Shown one piece after another: positions 22,206-33,441 of a DNA stretch of 64,000 nt; position 1 is the stretch's first letter, and the number at the start of each line of letters is the position of its first letter. Made by a program: the position numbers and the translations under genes. The notes beneath the pieces were generated by a model. That model did no database searches and had not been told where the DNA came from. It worked only from the letters and a program-made list of their open reading frames with translations. This DNA comes from Neoarius graeffei (taxonomy: Eukaryota; Chordata; Actinopteri; Siluriformes; Ariidae), in NCBI RefSeq assembly GCF_027579695.1, contig NC_083569.1, positions 71,107,649-71,171,648 on the forward strand, written 5' to 3'.

Positions 22206-23226
22206 CATAGGGCTTTCCCCAAAGCGCAGATACATGGTGCTCCGCCATGCTGTGCAACGTCAGCACCGTGCTGTCACTTGCACACACACACAAAAAAAAA
22301 AAATCAATAAACTGAACCATGCAGGGTATTTTCTGCACCTAAATATATCCTATTCCCCTCTGAAAAGGAGGAATAACTATAGAAGTAGGAAGATATTGTA
22401 AGATCTAGACTATCCTGGAACTCAACCCAGAAGTGAAAATAAAGGGTTTCACTGCGTGCACTGACTGCCATTTGCAACCATACATAAAACCAAGTTCTAG
22501 GCACTGGTCGCTACATGGCTCTGTTGTGTGATTTGACCTCGATTCTGTTCCTGGCATCCTGGAATTGGAAAATGAAGAGGCGTCCTAGGAAGTGTTTTCA
22601 CTTCAAATCTAATTTTGCCCTTTAAATTTTGCCCCCGTGGTGGTATGGTGGTGTAGTGGTTAGCACTGTCGCCTCACAACAAGAAGGTTCTGGGTTCGCG
22701 CCCAGCGGCCGGCGAGGGCCTTTCTGTGTGGAGTTTGCATGTTCTCCCTGTGTCCGCGTGGGTTTCCTCCGGGTGCTCCGGTTTCCCCCACAGTCCAAAG
22801 ACATGCAGGTTAGGTTAACTGGTGGCTCTAAATTGACCGTAGGTGTGAATGTGAGTGTGAATGGTTGTCTGTCTCTATGTGTCAGCCCTGTGATGACCTG
22901 GCGACTTGTCCAGGGTGTACCCCGCCTCTCGCCCATAGTCAGCTGGGATAGGCTCCAGCTTGCCTGCGACCCTGTAGAACAGGATAAAGTGGCTAGAGAT
23001 AATAAGATTAAATTATATTTGACAAGGTAAAAAACAGCAAACTTAATAATGTTGAATTGTGCCCAAATCAGTCCTAGATGCCACCAGAATGCACCATTTG
23101 AAGTCTCTAATTTCAAAATTTTCTGGGGAAGCATGCTCCCGGACCCCCCTAGCAGCCTTCGGGGCCCTCCAGGCAGGCTCACATCAGTAGCACCGCTCTG
23201 ATATTTTTTTTCTGGGGAAAGCCCTG
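22206..23226. mobile_element. hAT-like element with AGGGCTTTCCCC ends, holding a SINE-1
   Basis: CTACTTAC is duplicated at 22198-22205 and 23227-23234. The left end CATAGGGCTTTCCCC and right end TGGGGAAAGCCCTG are inverted repeats apart from two extra bases. No transposase is visible. A SINE-1 occupies 22630-23015. Confidence 0.75.
22630..23015 (+). mobile_element. SINE-1 copy (plus)
   Basis: Full-length SINE-1 with head GGTGGTATGGTGGTGTAGTG, B box GGTTCGCGCCC (one mismatch) and tail AGATAATAAGATTAAAT, a degenerate ATGAGATGAG. Target duplication is not clear. Confidence 0.9.
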
Positions 23227-23239
23227 CTACTTACCGTAT

Positions 23240-23380
23240 ATGCCATAGTGTACCTTTTATACATTGGTTTTGTGTTAGTTTCTACAAACAGCTATACAGA
23301 GAATTGTGGTCCTATTATGAGATCATGAATAAACAAATGAATCTTTTATGCATATGCAAAGTACTAACCTGGAACCTACA
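23240..23380 (+). repeat. Diverged duplicate, copy 2 right half
   Basis: Matches 12245-12400 in order and orientation, including ACAGAGAATTGTGGTCCTAT and CATATGCAAAGTACT. Confidence 0.75.
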
Positions 23381-24639
23381 TGAAGGAGCAAGAAAGGGCA
23401 AGGAAAGTTTTTATAGGCCATCCTCTAGGAAGGCTTTGAATTCTATCTTTTTTTTCTGATCCCTCTATAATCCAGTCATTAAGAGGGGATCTACTTCAGG
23501 CACTACAAACCCACTGGCCCACACACTCACGCACCAACACACACATCAGTGCATGGGTGCATGTGTCTTCTTGATACCAGAGTCATCTATGAAGCGTACT
23601 GATTATATTACGTAATGCAGGTCAGACTTCAATTCTGCTGTGGATTATGAAACTCTAAAGTGAGACACTGTGTGAGAGAATGACAGGAAAGTGGTGGAAA
23701 GTGATAAGTGGAGGTCGGAGAGACAAGCAGAAAGGTATGGGGGGGTGGGGGTTTAAAATAGGTGGTGTCCGAAAGGGATTTGGATTTGGGTCATCAAATT
23801 ATAACAGCCTCATGATTGAGATGTGTGAAACAGGAAATAAATCCTTCACATAAAGCAAACTGTGACCTATTACCAGAGCATCAAGCTAAATTATTCATAT
23901 TCTCCCTGAACACTCAGACATTTTACTGGGGCAGATATATATGGCTAGTGGTCAGTATACGGTAAACCTTAAAATTAATTTCATGCATGATAGCACAAAG
24001 TTTAAGTAAATGAACATTCTTGGAAGGTGAAAACATACGCAGTGTATAGTGTTAATGTTTAATTTTTGGGGATCTGTATAGCAGCACACTGCAAATGAAA
24101 GAATCCAGTTAAGGTGCAGGACATCAGCTTTACTTTGGGATTTGTGTACTTGATAGCCACAACTCTTTTATACATAGTCTCCCCATTTCAAGGCACTAAA
24201 GGTAATTGTATGAATTGGAACATCATGTTAAGTGAAATGTCAATGTTGACTGCTTGGTTGCGAATCTTTTGCCATCATTGCCTGCCTGGAGTCTGGATTA
24301 TTAAACTGTCACAGACATCACCAGACTCTGAGTGGTTTGCATGCTGATGCACTGCCAGGCCTGTAATGCAACTGTTTTCTATTTTTTTCAATGTTGTGTA
24401 GCCTTTTGTCCCTGATACACTGTGTAATTGGTCATGTTTTTGGCTCCATAGTGATTTCAGGAGTACTTTTCTGTAAATCATCATGAAGAAGCAGGACGTA
24501 AGCATTTAATATATTTCTGCACACACTAAAATTCATCCTGCTGCTGTCACTAGCACTGTTATTCATAAAGTTCTACTATCAGCTATACATGTCCATGTCA
24601 CCATTTTACACAAACATGATTGTATCATTTATATTATAA
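23381..24639. other. No gene seen
   Basis: Single-copy sequence with a CA-rich patch near 23520-23550. The 77-codon frame at 24114 has hydrophobic runs but no conserved feature or splice context. Confidence 0.45.
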
Positions 24640-25420
24640 GGCTACATCCACACGACAACGGCAACGAGATGTTATGAAAAAAAATATCGCGTCCACATGG
24701 GCAACAGATCAGTAAAATATCAGGTACATATGGCAATGCAACACTTGCTGAAAATGATGCAATACACATGCCACACCTCTACGTGCGCTGTAAGACGGTC
24801 CCATCGGAGACACCAGAACAATAGAAGAAGTAGGACGCATGCGCATAAACCCCTTCTTCTACCCGGCGTGAAGCACTCACAGGACCAAGCACACAACAAC
24901 AAGAAGAAGATGGCTGCGACTACGTGAGGAAATCGTGCCTTCTGTGTGTACAAATTAGTTTTATTAGTGTGCATAGTTTTATATAACTTAATTTTCTTAT
25001 TGTGTGTGAACATTTTGAAAAGCATTTTTATATAATTTATATAACTTTTTCTATTGTGTGTGAACATTTTGAAAAGCAGTCTTATCCAATAAAAAAAAGA
25101 AATTCAAGAAATGGTTCAGTTACTTGTTTATTTAAAAGAAAAGCTGTATACAAAAGTGAATGCAATGCAGTGGTTCATACAAAACAGTGAGAGTGCTGCT
25201 TGTTCTAGTCATGTGGTTGTGACGACATCGTAAACAAATCAATTCTACTCATCCAGACGACTTCGCAATGGCGCCGTTGCCAGATTTTTCCACTCTGGAA
25301 CCCGTTCTCAAAAAATATCGTTTTGGGGCACCCAAAACGCCGGTGCCGTGTGGACGCCAGGCCGAAAAGATAAACAATTTTATCAGATTCACCTGAATCC
25401 GTTGCCGTGTGGACAGCTTC
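24640..25420. mobile_element. DNA element with CCACACGNCAACGG ends
   Basis: The left end GGCTACATCCACACGACAAC and right end (reverse complement AAGCTGTCCACACGGCAACG) are imperfect inverted repeats. A direct repeat TTGTGTGTGAACATTTTGAA occurs twice inside (about 25000 and 25055). A short ATG-led segment at 24910 (GATGGCTGCGACTACGTGAG) may be an exon remnant. The class is not determined. Confidence 0.65.
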
Positions 25421-25859
25421 TAAGCTGTTCCCTTTGTATACAATATTTGCTCTCTTGTGTAAAACTGAGATAATGAAACACAATTACCATGAAAGAGAGG
25501 GACTGTATAAAACAGTTTTTCTCAATCTGTGGGTCGTGACCCAAATTTAGTCATGGCAATTTCTGAAAGGATCGCAATCCAGAGTTGGAAATTAAACATT
25601 TTAAAACTAGCCAGATCCTAAACGCTGATCCACGATCAGATTTCCGAGCCACAGTTCTAGCATCATCCTCTATAAACCGATCCTGGATCTGCAGTTGCTT
25701 AGCGCAAACTACTGAACACTCACTCAACCAATCACATACACCTACCTTACATATATAATTTCATAAGCACTGGCACATCCAACCACTATGGGTTGATTGG
25801 CGAGTGCACTGCGAGCTTCACTGTGCTAAACTTTCACATGTAGGCTTGATAACATTATA

Positions 25860-27463
25860 CAGTGGTACTTGAAAGTTTGTGAACCCTTTAGAATTTTCTA
25901 TATTTCTGCATAAACATGACCTAACACATCATCAGATTTTCACACAAGTGCAAAAAGTAGATAAAGAGAACACAGTTAAACAAATGAGACAAAAATATTA
26001 TACTTGGTCATTTATTTATTGAGGAAAATGATCCAATATTACATATCTGTGAGTAGCAAAAGTATGTGAACCTCTAGGATTCGCAGTAAATTTGAAGGTG
26101 AAATTAGAGTCAGGTGTTTTCAATCAATGGGATGACAATCAGGTGTGAGTGGGCACCCTATTTTATTTAAAGAACAGGGATCTATCAAAGTCTGATCTTC
26201 ACAACACACGTTTGTGGAAGTGTATCATGACATGAACAAAGGAGATTTCTGAGGACCTCAGAAAAAGCGTTGTTGATGCTCATCAGGATGGAAAAGGTTA
26301 CAAAACCATCTCTAAAGAGTTTGGACTCCAACAATCCACAGTCAGACAGATTGTGTACAAATGGAGGAAATTCAAGACCATTGTTACCCTCCCCAGGAGT
26401 GGTCAACCAACAAAGATCACTCCAAGAGCAAGGCGTGTAATAGTCGGCAAGGTCACAAAGGGCCCCAAGGTAACTTCTAAGCAACTGAAGGCCTCTCTCA
26501 TATTGGATAATGCTAATGTTCATGAGTCCACTATCAGGAGAACACTGAACAACAATGGTGTGCATGGCAGGGTTGCAAGGAGAAAGCCACTGCTCTCCAA
26601 AAAGAACATTGCTGCTCAGTTTGCGAAAGATCACATGGACAAGCCAGAAGGCTATTGGAAAAATGTTTTGTGGATGGATGAGACCAAAATAGAATGTTTT
26701 GGTTTAAATGGGAAGCGTTATGTTTGAAGAAAGGAAAACACTGCATTCCAGCATAAGAACCTGATCCCATCTGTGAAACATGGTGGTGGTAGTATCATGG
26801 TTTGGGCCTGTTTTGCTGCATCTGGGCCAGGACAGCTTGCCATCATTGATGGAACAATGAATTCTGAATTATACCAGCGAATTCTAAAGGAAAATGTCAG
26901 GACATCTGTCCATGAACTGAATCTCAAGAGAAGGTGGGTCATGCAGCAAGACAACGACCCTAAGCACACAAGTCGTTCTACCAAAGAATGGTTAAAGAAG
27001 AATAAAGTTAATGTTTTGGAACGGCCAAGTCAAAGTCCTGACCTTAATCCAATCGAAATGTTGTGGAAGGACCTGAAGCGAGCAGTTCATGTGAGGAAAC
27101 CCACCAACATCCCAGAGTTGAAGCTGTGCTGTACGGAGGAATGGGCTAAAATTCCTCCAAGCCGGTGTGCAGGACTGATCAACAGTTACCGGAAATGTTT
27201 AGTTGCAGTTATTGCTGCACAAGGGGGTCACACCAGATACTGAAAGCAAAGGTTCACATACTTTTGCCACTCACAGATATGTAATATTGGATCATTTTCT
27301 TCAATAAATAAATGGCCAAGTATAATATTTTTGTCTCATTTGTTTAATTGGGTTCTCTTTATCTACTTTTAGGACTTGTGTGAAAATCTGATGATGTTTT
27401 AGGCCATATTTATGCAGAAATATAGAAAATTCTAAAGGGTTCACAAACTTTCAAGCACCACTG
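25860..27463 (+). mobile_element. Tc1/mariner family A, copy 3 (complete ends), inside the hAT
   Basis: Starts CAGTGGTACTTGAAAGTTTG after TA (25858-25859); ends TTCAAGCACCACTG before TA (27464-27465). Length 1604 bp. Confidence 0.95.
26227..27243 (+). pseudogene. Tc1 family A transposase, copy 3, broken
   Basis: The start now reads ATG ACA TGA: the third codon, CGA in sisters, became TGA. A second stop TGA at 26725-26727 replaces Trp (YVWRK). Relative to copy 2 it lacks six bases (Arg-Leu) at the IAARLQFAK site. The C-terminus is complete: NSYRKCLVAVIAAQGGHTRY then TGA at 27241-27243, which shows the normal end of the family A protein. Catalytic motifs VLWMDETK, QQDNDPKHT and SPDLNPIEML are all kept. 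Confidence 0.88.
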
Positions 27464-27589
27464 TAGCTATCATTATGAATAAGGACAACTTCTTGCAATC
27501 TACTGGCAAATCTAAATCAAGACCAAGCACCAGCTCAGGGGACTATTCATCCGAACCTAAAAAAACAATATAAAAGTGAGTATGACCCG

Positions 27590-27762
27590 GATTTTTCAGA
27601 TATGGATTTACCTACACTGTTGAACATGGTGAGCACAAACGACTGTGTCCTGTGCAGTGAACGGCTTGCTAAAAGAAAAAAAAAAGCATGAAACCTTCGA
27701 AGTTACAGAGGCATTTAGAAACAAAACATGTCAGCTACAAAGATAAGCCAAATGTTTTTTAA
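27590..27762 (+). pseudogene. hAT transposase, BED-type zinc-finger fragment
   Basis: Reads DPDFSDMDLPTLLNMVSTND then CVLCSERLAKRK; after a frame slip in an A-run, KPSKLQRHLETKHVSYKDKP. This CxxC...HxxxxH arrangement with SKLQRHLETKH is the BED finger of ZBED5-like hAT proteins. It is followed immediately by the Tc1 family C insertion. Non-functional because of the frameshift and insertions. Confidence 0.75.
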
Positions 27763-27767
27763 ATATA

Positions 27768-29384
27768 CAGTGCCTTGCAAAAGTATTCACACCCCTTGAA
27801 CTTTTTCACATTTTTCCACCTTACAACCACAAACTTAAAAGTTTTTTATTGAGATTTTATGTGATAGACCAACACAGAGTAGCACATAATTGTGAAGTGA
27901 AACGAAAATGATAAATGGTCTTCAAAATTTTAAACAAATAAAAATCTGAAAAATGTGGTGTGCATTAGTATTCAGCCCCCCTGCATCAATACTTTGTAGA
28001 GCCACCTTTTGCTGCAATTACAGCTGCAAGTCTTTTGTGGTATGTCTCTACCAGCTTTGCACATCTAGACATTGAAATTTTTGCCCATTCTTCTTTGCAA
28101 AATAGCTCAAACTCAGCCAGATTGGATGGAGAGCGTCTGTGAACAGCAATTTTCAAGTCTTGCCACAGATGCTCAATGGGATTTAGGTCTGGACTTTGAC
28201 TGGGCCATTCTAACACATAAATATTCTTTGATCTAAACCATTCCATTGTAGCTCTGGCTGTATGTTTAGGGTCATTGTCTTGCTGGAAGGTGAATCTCCT
28301 TCCCAGTCTCAAGTCTTTTGCAGCCTCCAACAGGTTTTCTTCCAGGATTGCCCTGTATTTAGCTCCATCCATCTTCCCATCAACTTTGACCAGCTTCCCT
28401 GTCCCTGCTGAAGAAAAGCATCCCCATAGCATGATGCTGCCACCACCATTTTTCACAGTGGGGATGGCGTGTGCAGGGTGATGAGCAGTGTTAGTTTTCC
28501 GCCACGCATAGCGCTTTGCATTTAGGCCAAAAAGTTCAACTTTGGTCTCATCTGACCAAAGCACCTTCTTCCACATGTTTGCTGTGTCCCCTACATGGCT
28601 TCTGGCAAACTGCAAACGGGACTTCTTATGCCTGTCTTTCAACAATGGCTTGCTTCTTGCCACTCTTCCAAAAAGGCCAGATTTGTGGAGTGTACGACTT
28701 ATAGTTGTCCTGTGCACAGATTCTCCCACCTGAGCTGTGGATTTCTGCAGCTCCTCCAGAGTGATCATGGGGCTCTTGGCTGCTTCTCTGACCAGTGCTC
28801 TCCTTGCTCGCTCTGTCAGTTTAGGTGGACGGCCATGTCTTGGTAGGTTTGCAGTTGTGCCATACTTTTTCCATTTTTGAATGATGGATTGAACAGTGCT
28901 TCTTGAGATGTTCAGAGCTTGGGATATTTTTTTATAACCTAACCCTGCTTTAAACTTCTCCAGAACTTTATCCCTGACCTGTCTGGTGAGTTCTTTGGTC
29001 TTCATGATGCTGTTTGTTCTTCAGTGTTCTCTAACAAACCACTGAGGCCTTCACAGAACAAGTGTATTTATGCTGAGAGTAAATTACACACAGTAGGACT
29101 CTATTAACTAATTAGATGACTTCTGAAGGCAATTGATTGCACTCGATTGTATTTAGAGGTATCAGAGGACAGGGGGCTGAATACTAATGCACACCACATT
29201 TTTCAGATTTTTATTTGTTTAAAATTTTGAAGACCATTTATCATTTTTGTTTCACTTCACAATTATGTGCTACTCTGTGTTGGTCTATCACATAAAATCT
29301 CAATAAAAAACTTTTAAGTTTGTGGTTGTAAGGTGGAAAAACGTGAAAAAGCTCAAGGGGTATGAATACTTTTGCAAGGCACTG
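27768..29384 (-). mobile_element. Tc1/mariner family C (Passport-like), intact, inside the hAT
   Basis: 1617 bp, flanked by TA (27766-27767 and 29385-29386). The terminal inverted repeats are about 215 bp and nearly identical, beginning CAGTGCCTTGCAAAAGTATT. Sequence between repeats is mostly the open transposase. High repeat identity and an unbroken protein point to a recent insertion. Confidence 0.96.
27986..29005 (-). CDS. Tc1/mariner transposase (Passport-like), full-length and intact
   Basis: 339 residues, the standard length for fish Tc1 transposases. These enzymes cut the element at its inverted repeats and reinsert it at TA. Residues 1-55 form the first helix-turn-helix (GYKKISQALNISRSTVQSII); GRPPK at 58-62 is an AT-hook-like linker; residues 64-115 form the second helix-turn-helix. 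The DDE domain has D152 (LWSDETK), D243 (QQDNDPKHT) and E278 (LNPIEHLW), with exactly 34 residues between D243 and E278. A glycine-rich box NGGGSIMLWG is present. The C-terminus AAKGGSTKY is typical. The start MKTKELTRQV matches the family's usual start. It is the best candidate in the window for an active enzyme; activity is inference. Confidence 0.95.
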   Translation of the reverse strand: MKTKELTRQVRDKVLEKFKAGLGYKKISQALNISRSTVQSIIQKWKKYGTTANLPRHGRPPKLTERARRALVREAAKSPMITLEELQKSTAQVGESVHRTTISRTLHKSGLFGRVARSKPLLKDRHKKSRLQFARSHVGDTANMWKKVLWSDETKVELFGLNAKRYAWRKTNTAHHPAHAIPTVKNGGGSIMLWGCFSSAGTGKLVKVDGKMDGAKYRAILEENLLEAAKDLRLGRRFTFQQDNDPKHTARATMEWFRSKNIYVLEWPSQSPDLNPIEHLWQDLKIAVHRRSPSNLAEFELFCKEEWAKISMSRCAKLVETYHKRLAAVIAAKGGSTKY

Positions 29385-29639
29385 TAAGAGCCAAAATCCT
29401 GAGGCTTCCCAAAAGATTTTTGAACATGTACAGTACAGGAGCAGGCACTCTGTGCTTCCTATCTGGTTTTGTATTGAATTGCTAAGTGTAAAAAGGCCCA
29501 TACGATTGCAAAATAACTTCTACTTTCTTATGTGACTGATATATGCACTGAACTTTCAAGTGAATCAGAAGCGAAAAAATTAAAGAAAATTCCCTTGTCA
29601 GTCGACACACTTCATCAGAGGGTCTGTGACATGTCTGAG

Positions 29640-29825
29640 GACACTGAGCACCAGATAACTGAGCAACCAAAAGGTCGCTGGTTCAATTCCCTGGACCAGT
29701 AGGAATGACTGAAGTGCCCTTGAGCAAGGCACCTAACCCTCAACTGCTCCCCAGGCTGGTCTGGGTACGTTGTACGTCTCTCTGGATAGGAGCGTTTGCT
29801 AAATGCCATTGACATAATGTAATTT
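29640..29825 (+). mobile_element. V-SINE-like copy with L2 tail (plus)
   Basis: It has a tRNA-like B box GGTTCAATTCC at about 29682, body GCCCTTGAGCAAGGCACCTA, and tail CTCTGGATAGGAGCGTTTGC then AATGCCATTGACATAATGTA, the same end as the LINE at 8665-9265. It sits within the hAT transposase remnant. Confidence 0.8.
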
Positions 29826-30771
29826 GTGTGGCACGTGTGAAATGATGACTTTGAAGAGCAGTTTTTGTTCAGTGTGAATTTGCCAGAATGCACCACTGCA
29901 GCAGAGATGTTTCTGCATTGGATGAATTCAGTGGGGCTGAGCTGGACAAAGTGTATTGGCGTGACAACGGTTTGAGCAGCCATGATGACGGGCAAACATT
30001 CAGGAGTTGTGAAAAAAATTCTGGATGTACATAGCTGCACCGAATGCAACGTGGAACCACTGTTTTTTACATAGAGAAGCATTATCTGCTAAAGACATGG
30101 TGCCAGAGTTTCACGAAATACTGAGAGAGGTGGTGAAAGTTGTTAATTACATCAAGCATAGCACAAAGAATGCTAGGTGTGTTCAAGCTTTTTGTCAAGA
30201 GATGGGGAATGGGCTCCAACACCTTCTCTATCATGCTTCTCATGAGCTGAGAAGCAAGTTGGCAGCTTTTCTTGCTGAAAAGAAGTCAGATCTAGCAGAA
30301 TATTTTAACTATGACCTGTGGATTGCTCGTCTTTCTTATTTTGCAGACATTTTTGATCATTTGAACACACCGAATGTGTCATTCCAAGGGAGGGGACATA
30401 ACCAATTTGAGCAAAGTGACAAAATCAGTGCCTTCAAAAAAAAAAAAGTTGAGTTTGTGGACCAAGCATGTAACCAACAGCAGGCTGGACATGTTACCAA
30501 ATGTGTGTCATGAGGTAAAAATAAATAAATAAAAATAACAGACTCAGACAACTCAGTGCTGAAAAGGGTGATCAGTGCCCATTTGGTGAAACTGCACCCA
30601 TGGTTTTACAGTTACTTTCCGGAAAAGAAGATGATGTTGGCCCATGAGTAGATAAGGGAGACATTCAGAGTTGACGTGGAAACCGTAATTTTGCCATCTG
30701 AGGAAGAAACTCAACTGGTTGAGTTATTATACAATTGTGGTCTTCAAAAGAGGTTCACAGGATTGGCTCTC

Positions 30772-31148
30772 GGGGCGGCACGGTGGTGTAGTGGTTAGCG
30801 CTGTCGCCTCACAGCAAGAAGGTCCTGGGTTCGAGCCCCGGGGCCGGCGAGGGCCTTTCTGTGTGGAGTTTGCATGTTCTCCCCGTGTCCGCGTGGGTTT
30901 CCTCCGGGTGCTCCGGTTTCCCCCACAGTCCAAAGACATGCAGGTTAGGTTAACTGGTGACTCTAAATTGACCGTAGGTGTGAATGTGAGTGTGAATGGT
31001 TGTCTGTGTCTATGTGTCAGCCCTGTGATGACCTGGCGACTTGTCCAGGGTGTACCCTGCCTTTCGCCCGTAGTCAGCTGGGATAGGCTCCAGCTTGCCT
31101 GCGACCCTGTAGAAGGATAAAGCGGCTAGAGATAATGAGATGAGATGA
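30772..31148 (+). mobile_element. SINE-1 copy (full length, plus) inside the hAT
   Basis: Flanked by a perfect 12 bp duplication GGATTGGCTCTC (30760-30771 and 31149-31160). Intact A- and B-box regions and ATGAGATGAG tail. Confidence 0.96.
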
Positions 31149-31589
31149 GGATTGGCTCTCCCTCAGTTCTGGTGCAGTGTTACACGCGAGTATCCTGCTT
31201 TTGCTAACCAGCAATCAGAGTGTTTTTTTTGTCATTCAGTACGACATACTTATGTGAAGCTGGCTTTTCTGCTCTCACCCAGCGAAAGAACAAAAGTAGA
31301 AACAAACTGAATGTTGAACATGACCTCCAGATTGCATTGTCCTCAATTACTCCAAATTTTGACAAACTTATTAAAAGAACACAGCCCCAGGTTTCTCATT
31401 AAGGAGAAATTGATCATTCATAAAATGTAAGTTGACAATTATATTTCATAATTAATATTAAATTATGTTAACCCATTTTCTCCTTCTTAAAAATGTTAAA
31501 ATGGTGTATGAAAAAGCACATTTTTTTCTGTTGTCAAATTGTAGTTGGCATGATGTTTAATTTCAGAAAGCTGGCACTTGTTTTACTAC

Positions 31590-31796
31590 TTTACATTATA
31601 TTAGTGGCATTCAGCAGACGCTCTTATCCAGAGAGACGTACAACATAACCAGAGCAGCCTGAGGAGCAGTTGGTGGTTAGGTGCCTTGCTCAAGGGCACT
31701 TCAGCCATTCCTGCTGGTGCAGGGAACTGAACCAGCAACTTTTTAGTCCCAAAGCTGCTTCTCTAACCATTAGGCCATGGCTTCCCCTCGCTTTAC
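31590..31796 (-). mobile_element. V-SINE-like copy with L2 tail (minus)
   Basis: The minus-sense tail is complementary to the LINE tail (CAGACGCTCTTATCCAGAG). The body has TGCCTTGCTCAAGGGCACTT and a degenerate B-box region GAACTGAACCAGCAAC. Same family as 11868 and 29640. Confidence 0.8.
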
Positions 31797-31802
31797 GATA
31801 TA

Positions 31803-33441
31803 CAGTGCTGAGCGTAAATGAGTACACCCCCTTTGAAAAGTAACATTTTAAACAATATCTCAATGAACACAAACAATTTCCAAAATGTTGACAAGACAAA
31901 GTTTAATATAACATCTGTTTAACTTATAACGTGAAAGTAAGGTTAATAATATAACTTAGATTACACATTTTTCAGTTTTACTCAAATTAGGGTGGTGCAA
32001 AAATGAGTACACCCCACAACAAAAACTACTACATCTAGTACTTGTGTATGGCCTCCATGATTTTTAATGACAGCACCAAGTCTTCTAGGCGTGGAATGAA
32101 CAAGTTGGCGACGTTTTGCAACATCAATCTTTTTCCATTCTTCAACAACGACTTCTTTTAGTGACTGGATGCTGGATGGAGAGTGATGCTCAACTTGTCT
32201 CTTCAGAATTCCCCATAGGTGTTCGATTGGGTTCAGATCAGGAGACATACTTGGCCACTGAATCACTTTCACCCTGTTCTTCTTCAGAAATCCAACAGTG
32301 GCCTTAGATGTGTGCTTAGGATCATTGTCATGTTGGAAAAGTGCACGACGACCAAGGACACGGAGTGATGGTAGCATCTTCTCTTTCAGTACAGAGCAAT
32401 ACATCTGTGAATTCATGATGCCATCAATGAAATGCAGCTCCCCGACACCAACAGCACTCATGCAGCCCCACATAAGGACGCTGCCACCACCATGTTTCAC
32501 TGTAGGCACCATGCATTTTTCTTTGTATTCCTCACCTTTGCAACGTCATACAGTTTTGAAGCCATCAGTTCCAAAAACATTTATCTTGGTCCCATCACTC
32601 CAGAGTATAGAGTCCCAGTAGTCTTCATCTTTGTCAGCATGGGTCCTGGCAAACTCTAGGCAGGCTTTTTTGTGCCTGGGCTTTAGGAGAGGCTTCTTTC
32701 GTGGACGGCATCCATGTATGCCATTCCTCTGCAGTGTACACCGTATTGTGTCACGGAAAATAGTCACCCCAGTTTGGCTTTCTACTTCTTTAGATAACTG
32801 CAGTGAACTTGCATGCCAGTTTTCTTCAACCCTTCTCATCAGAAGACGCTCCTGTTGAGGTGTTAACTTCCGTGGACGACCTGGACGTCTCTGTGAGATG
32901 GTTGCAGTTCCATCTTTCTTAAATTTTTGTAGCACTTTTGCGACAGTATTCTGACTGATAAGTAAAGCTTTGCTGATCTTCTTGTAGCCTTCACCTTTAT
33001 GGTGTAAAGAAATTATTTTCTTTCTCAGGTCTTGTGTCATTTCTCTTCCATGCGGTGCCATTGCTGACAGCATGAAATGGGGAGGGGTTTTCATTAAGTA
33101 ACACCCTTTTATAGTCACCTGTGTGCTGGACACCTGTGTAATGACTAATTAGACTCACCTATGATTGTATTCTTGTTAAATTAGACATTTGTAGTCTACA
33201 ATTTTGCTTTGCTCCAGAGACTTTCAGTGGGGTGTACTCATTTTTGCACCACCCTAATTTGAGTAAAACTGAAAAATGTGTAATCTAAGTTATATTATTA
33301 ACCTTACTTTCACGTTATAAGTCAAACAGATGTTATATTAAACTTTGTCTTGTCAACATTTTGGAAATTGTTTGTGTTCATTGAGATATTGTTTAAAATG
33401 TTACTTTTCAAAGGGGGTGCACTCATTTACGCTCAGCACTG
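31803..33441 (-). mobile_element. Tc1/mariner family D (complete ends), inside the hAT
   Basis: 1639 bp between TA at 31801-31802 and 33442-33443. The inverted repeats of about 190-200 bp begin CAGTGCTGAGCGTAAATGAG. One transposase on the minus strand is interrupted by a single stop. Confidence 0.95.
31982..33133 (-). pseudogene. Tc1 family D transposase with one internal TGA
   Basis: The upstream part (33133 down to 32549) reads from MSSTQVTIKG; the likely true start is the internal MAPHGREMTQDLRKKIISLH. It has two helix-turn-helix regions and linker GRPRKLTPQQ. TGA at 32546-32548 replaces the Trp expected before the RCKGEEYKEK segment; the frame then continues unchanged through MVPTVKHGGG to the end, so there is no frameshift. 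The catalytic Asp in LWSDGTK (family form SDETK), FQHDNDPKHT and SPDLNPIEHL are present. This copy is one substitution from being open, but as it stands it encodes two fragments. The tail after HTQV is longer than usual. Confidence 0.88.

Larger units (their letters stand above)
29395..31402 (+). pseudogene. hAT transposase, catalytic and dimerisation remnants
   Basis: Pieces follow the ZBED5-like order. 29440-29650 has a segment near the usual VAK..KPHTIAE region, ending RVCDMSEDTE. A V-SINE follows at 29640-29825. At 30025-30513 a 162-residue open stretch reads REALSAKDMVPEFHEILREV then VNYIKHSTKNARC, corresponding to HREALAAK and VKIVNFIK motifs. A SINE-1 follows at 30772. At 31236-31402 the C-terminal dimerisation block CEAGFSALTQRKNKSRNKLN is kept, closing with TAA. 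Multiple stops and insertions make it dead. Confidence 0.8.

Noticed and set aside
24114-24347. 77-codon frame with hydrophobic segments
   Set aside because: No conserved motif, no neighbouring splice sites and single-copy AT-rich context.
30719-31120. Recurring 80-150 codon frames (for example [13 protein letters not shown] and [12 protein letters not shown] types) at many sites
   Set aside because: They are the two strands of SINE-1 and appear wherever that SINE lies. They are not conserved proteins.
32513-32545. Frameshift between the two family D transposase frames
   Set aside because: Distance and reading show both halves in one frame separated only by a TGA codon.
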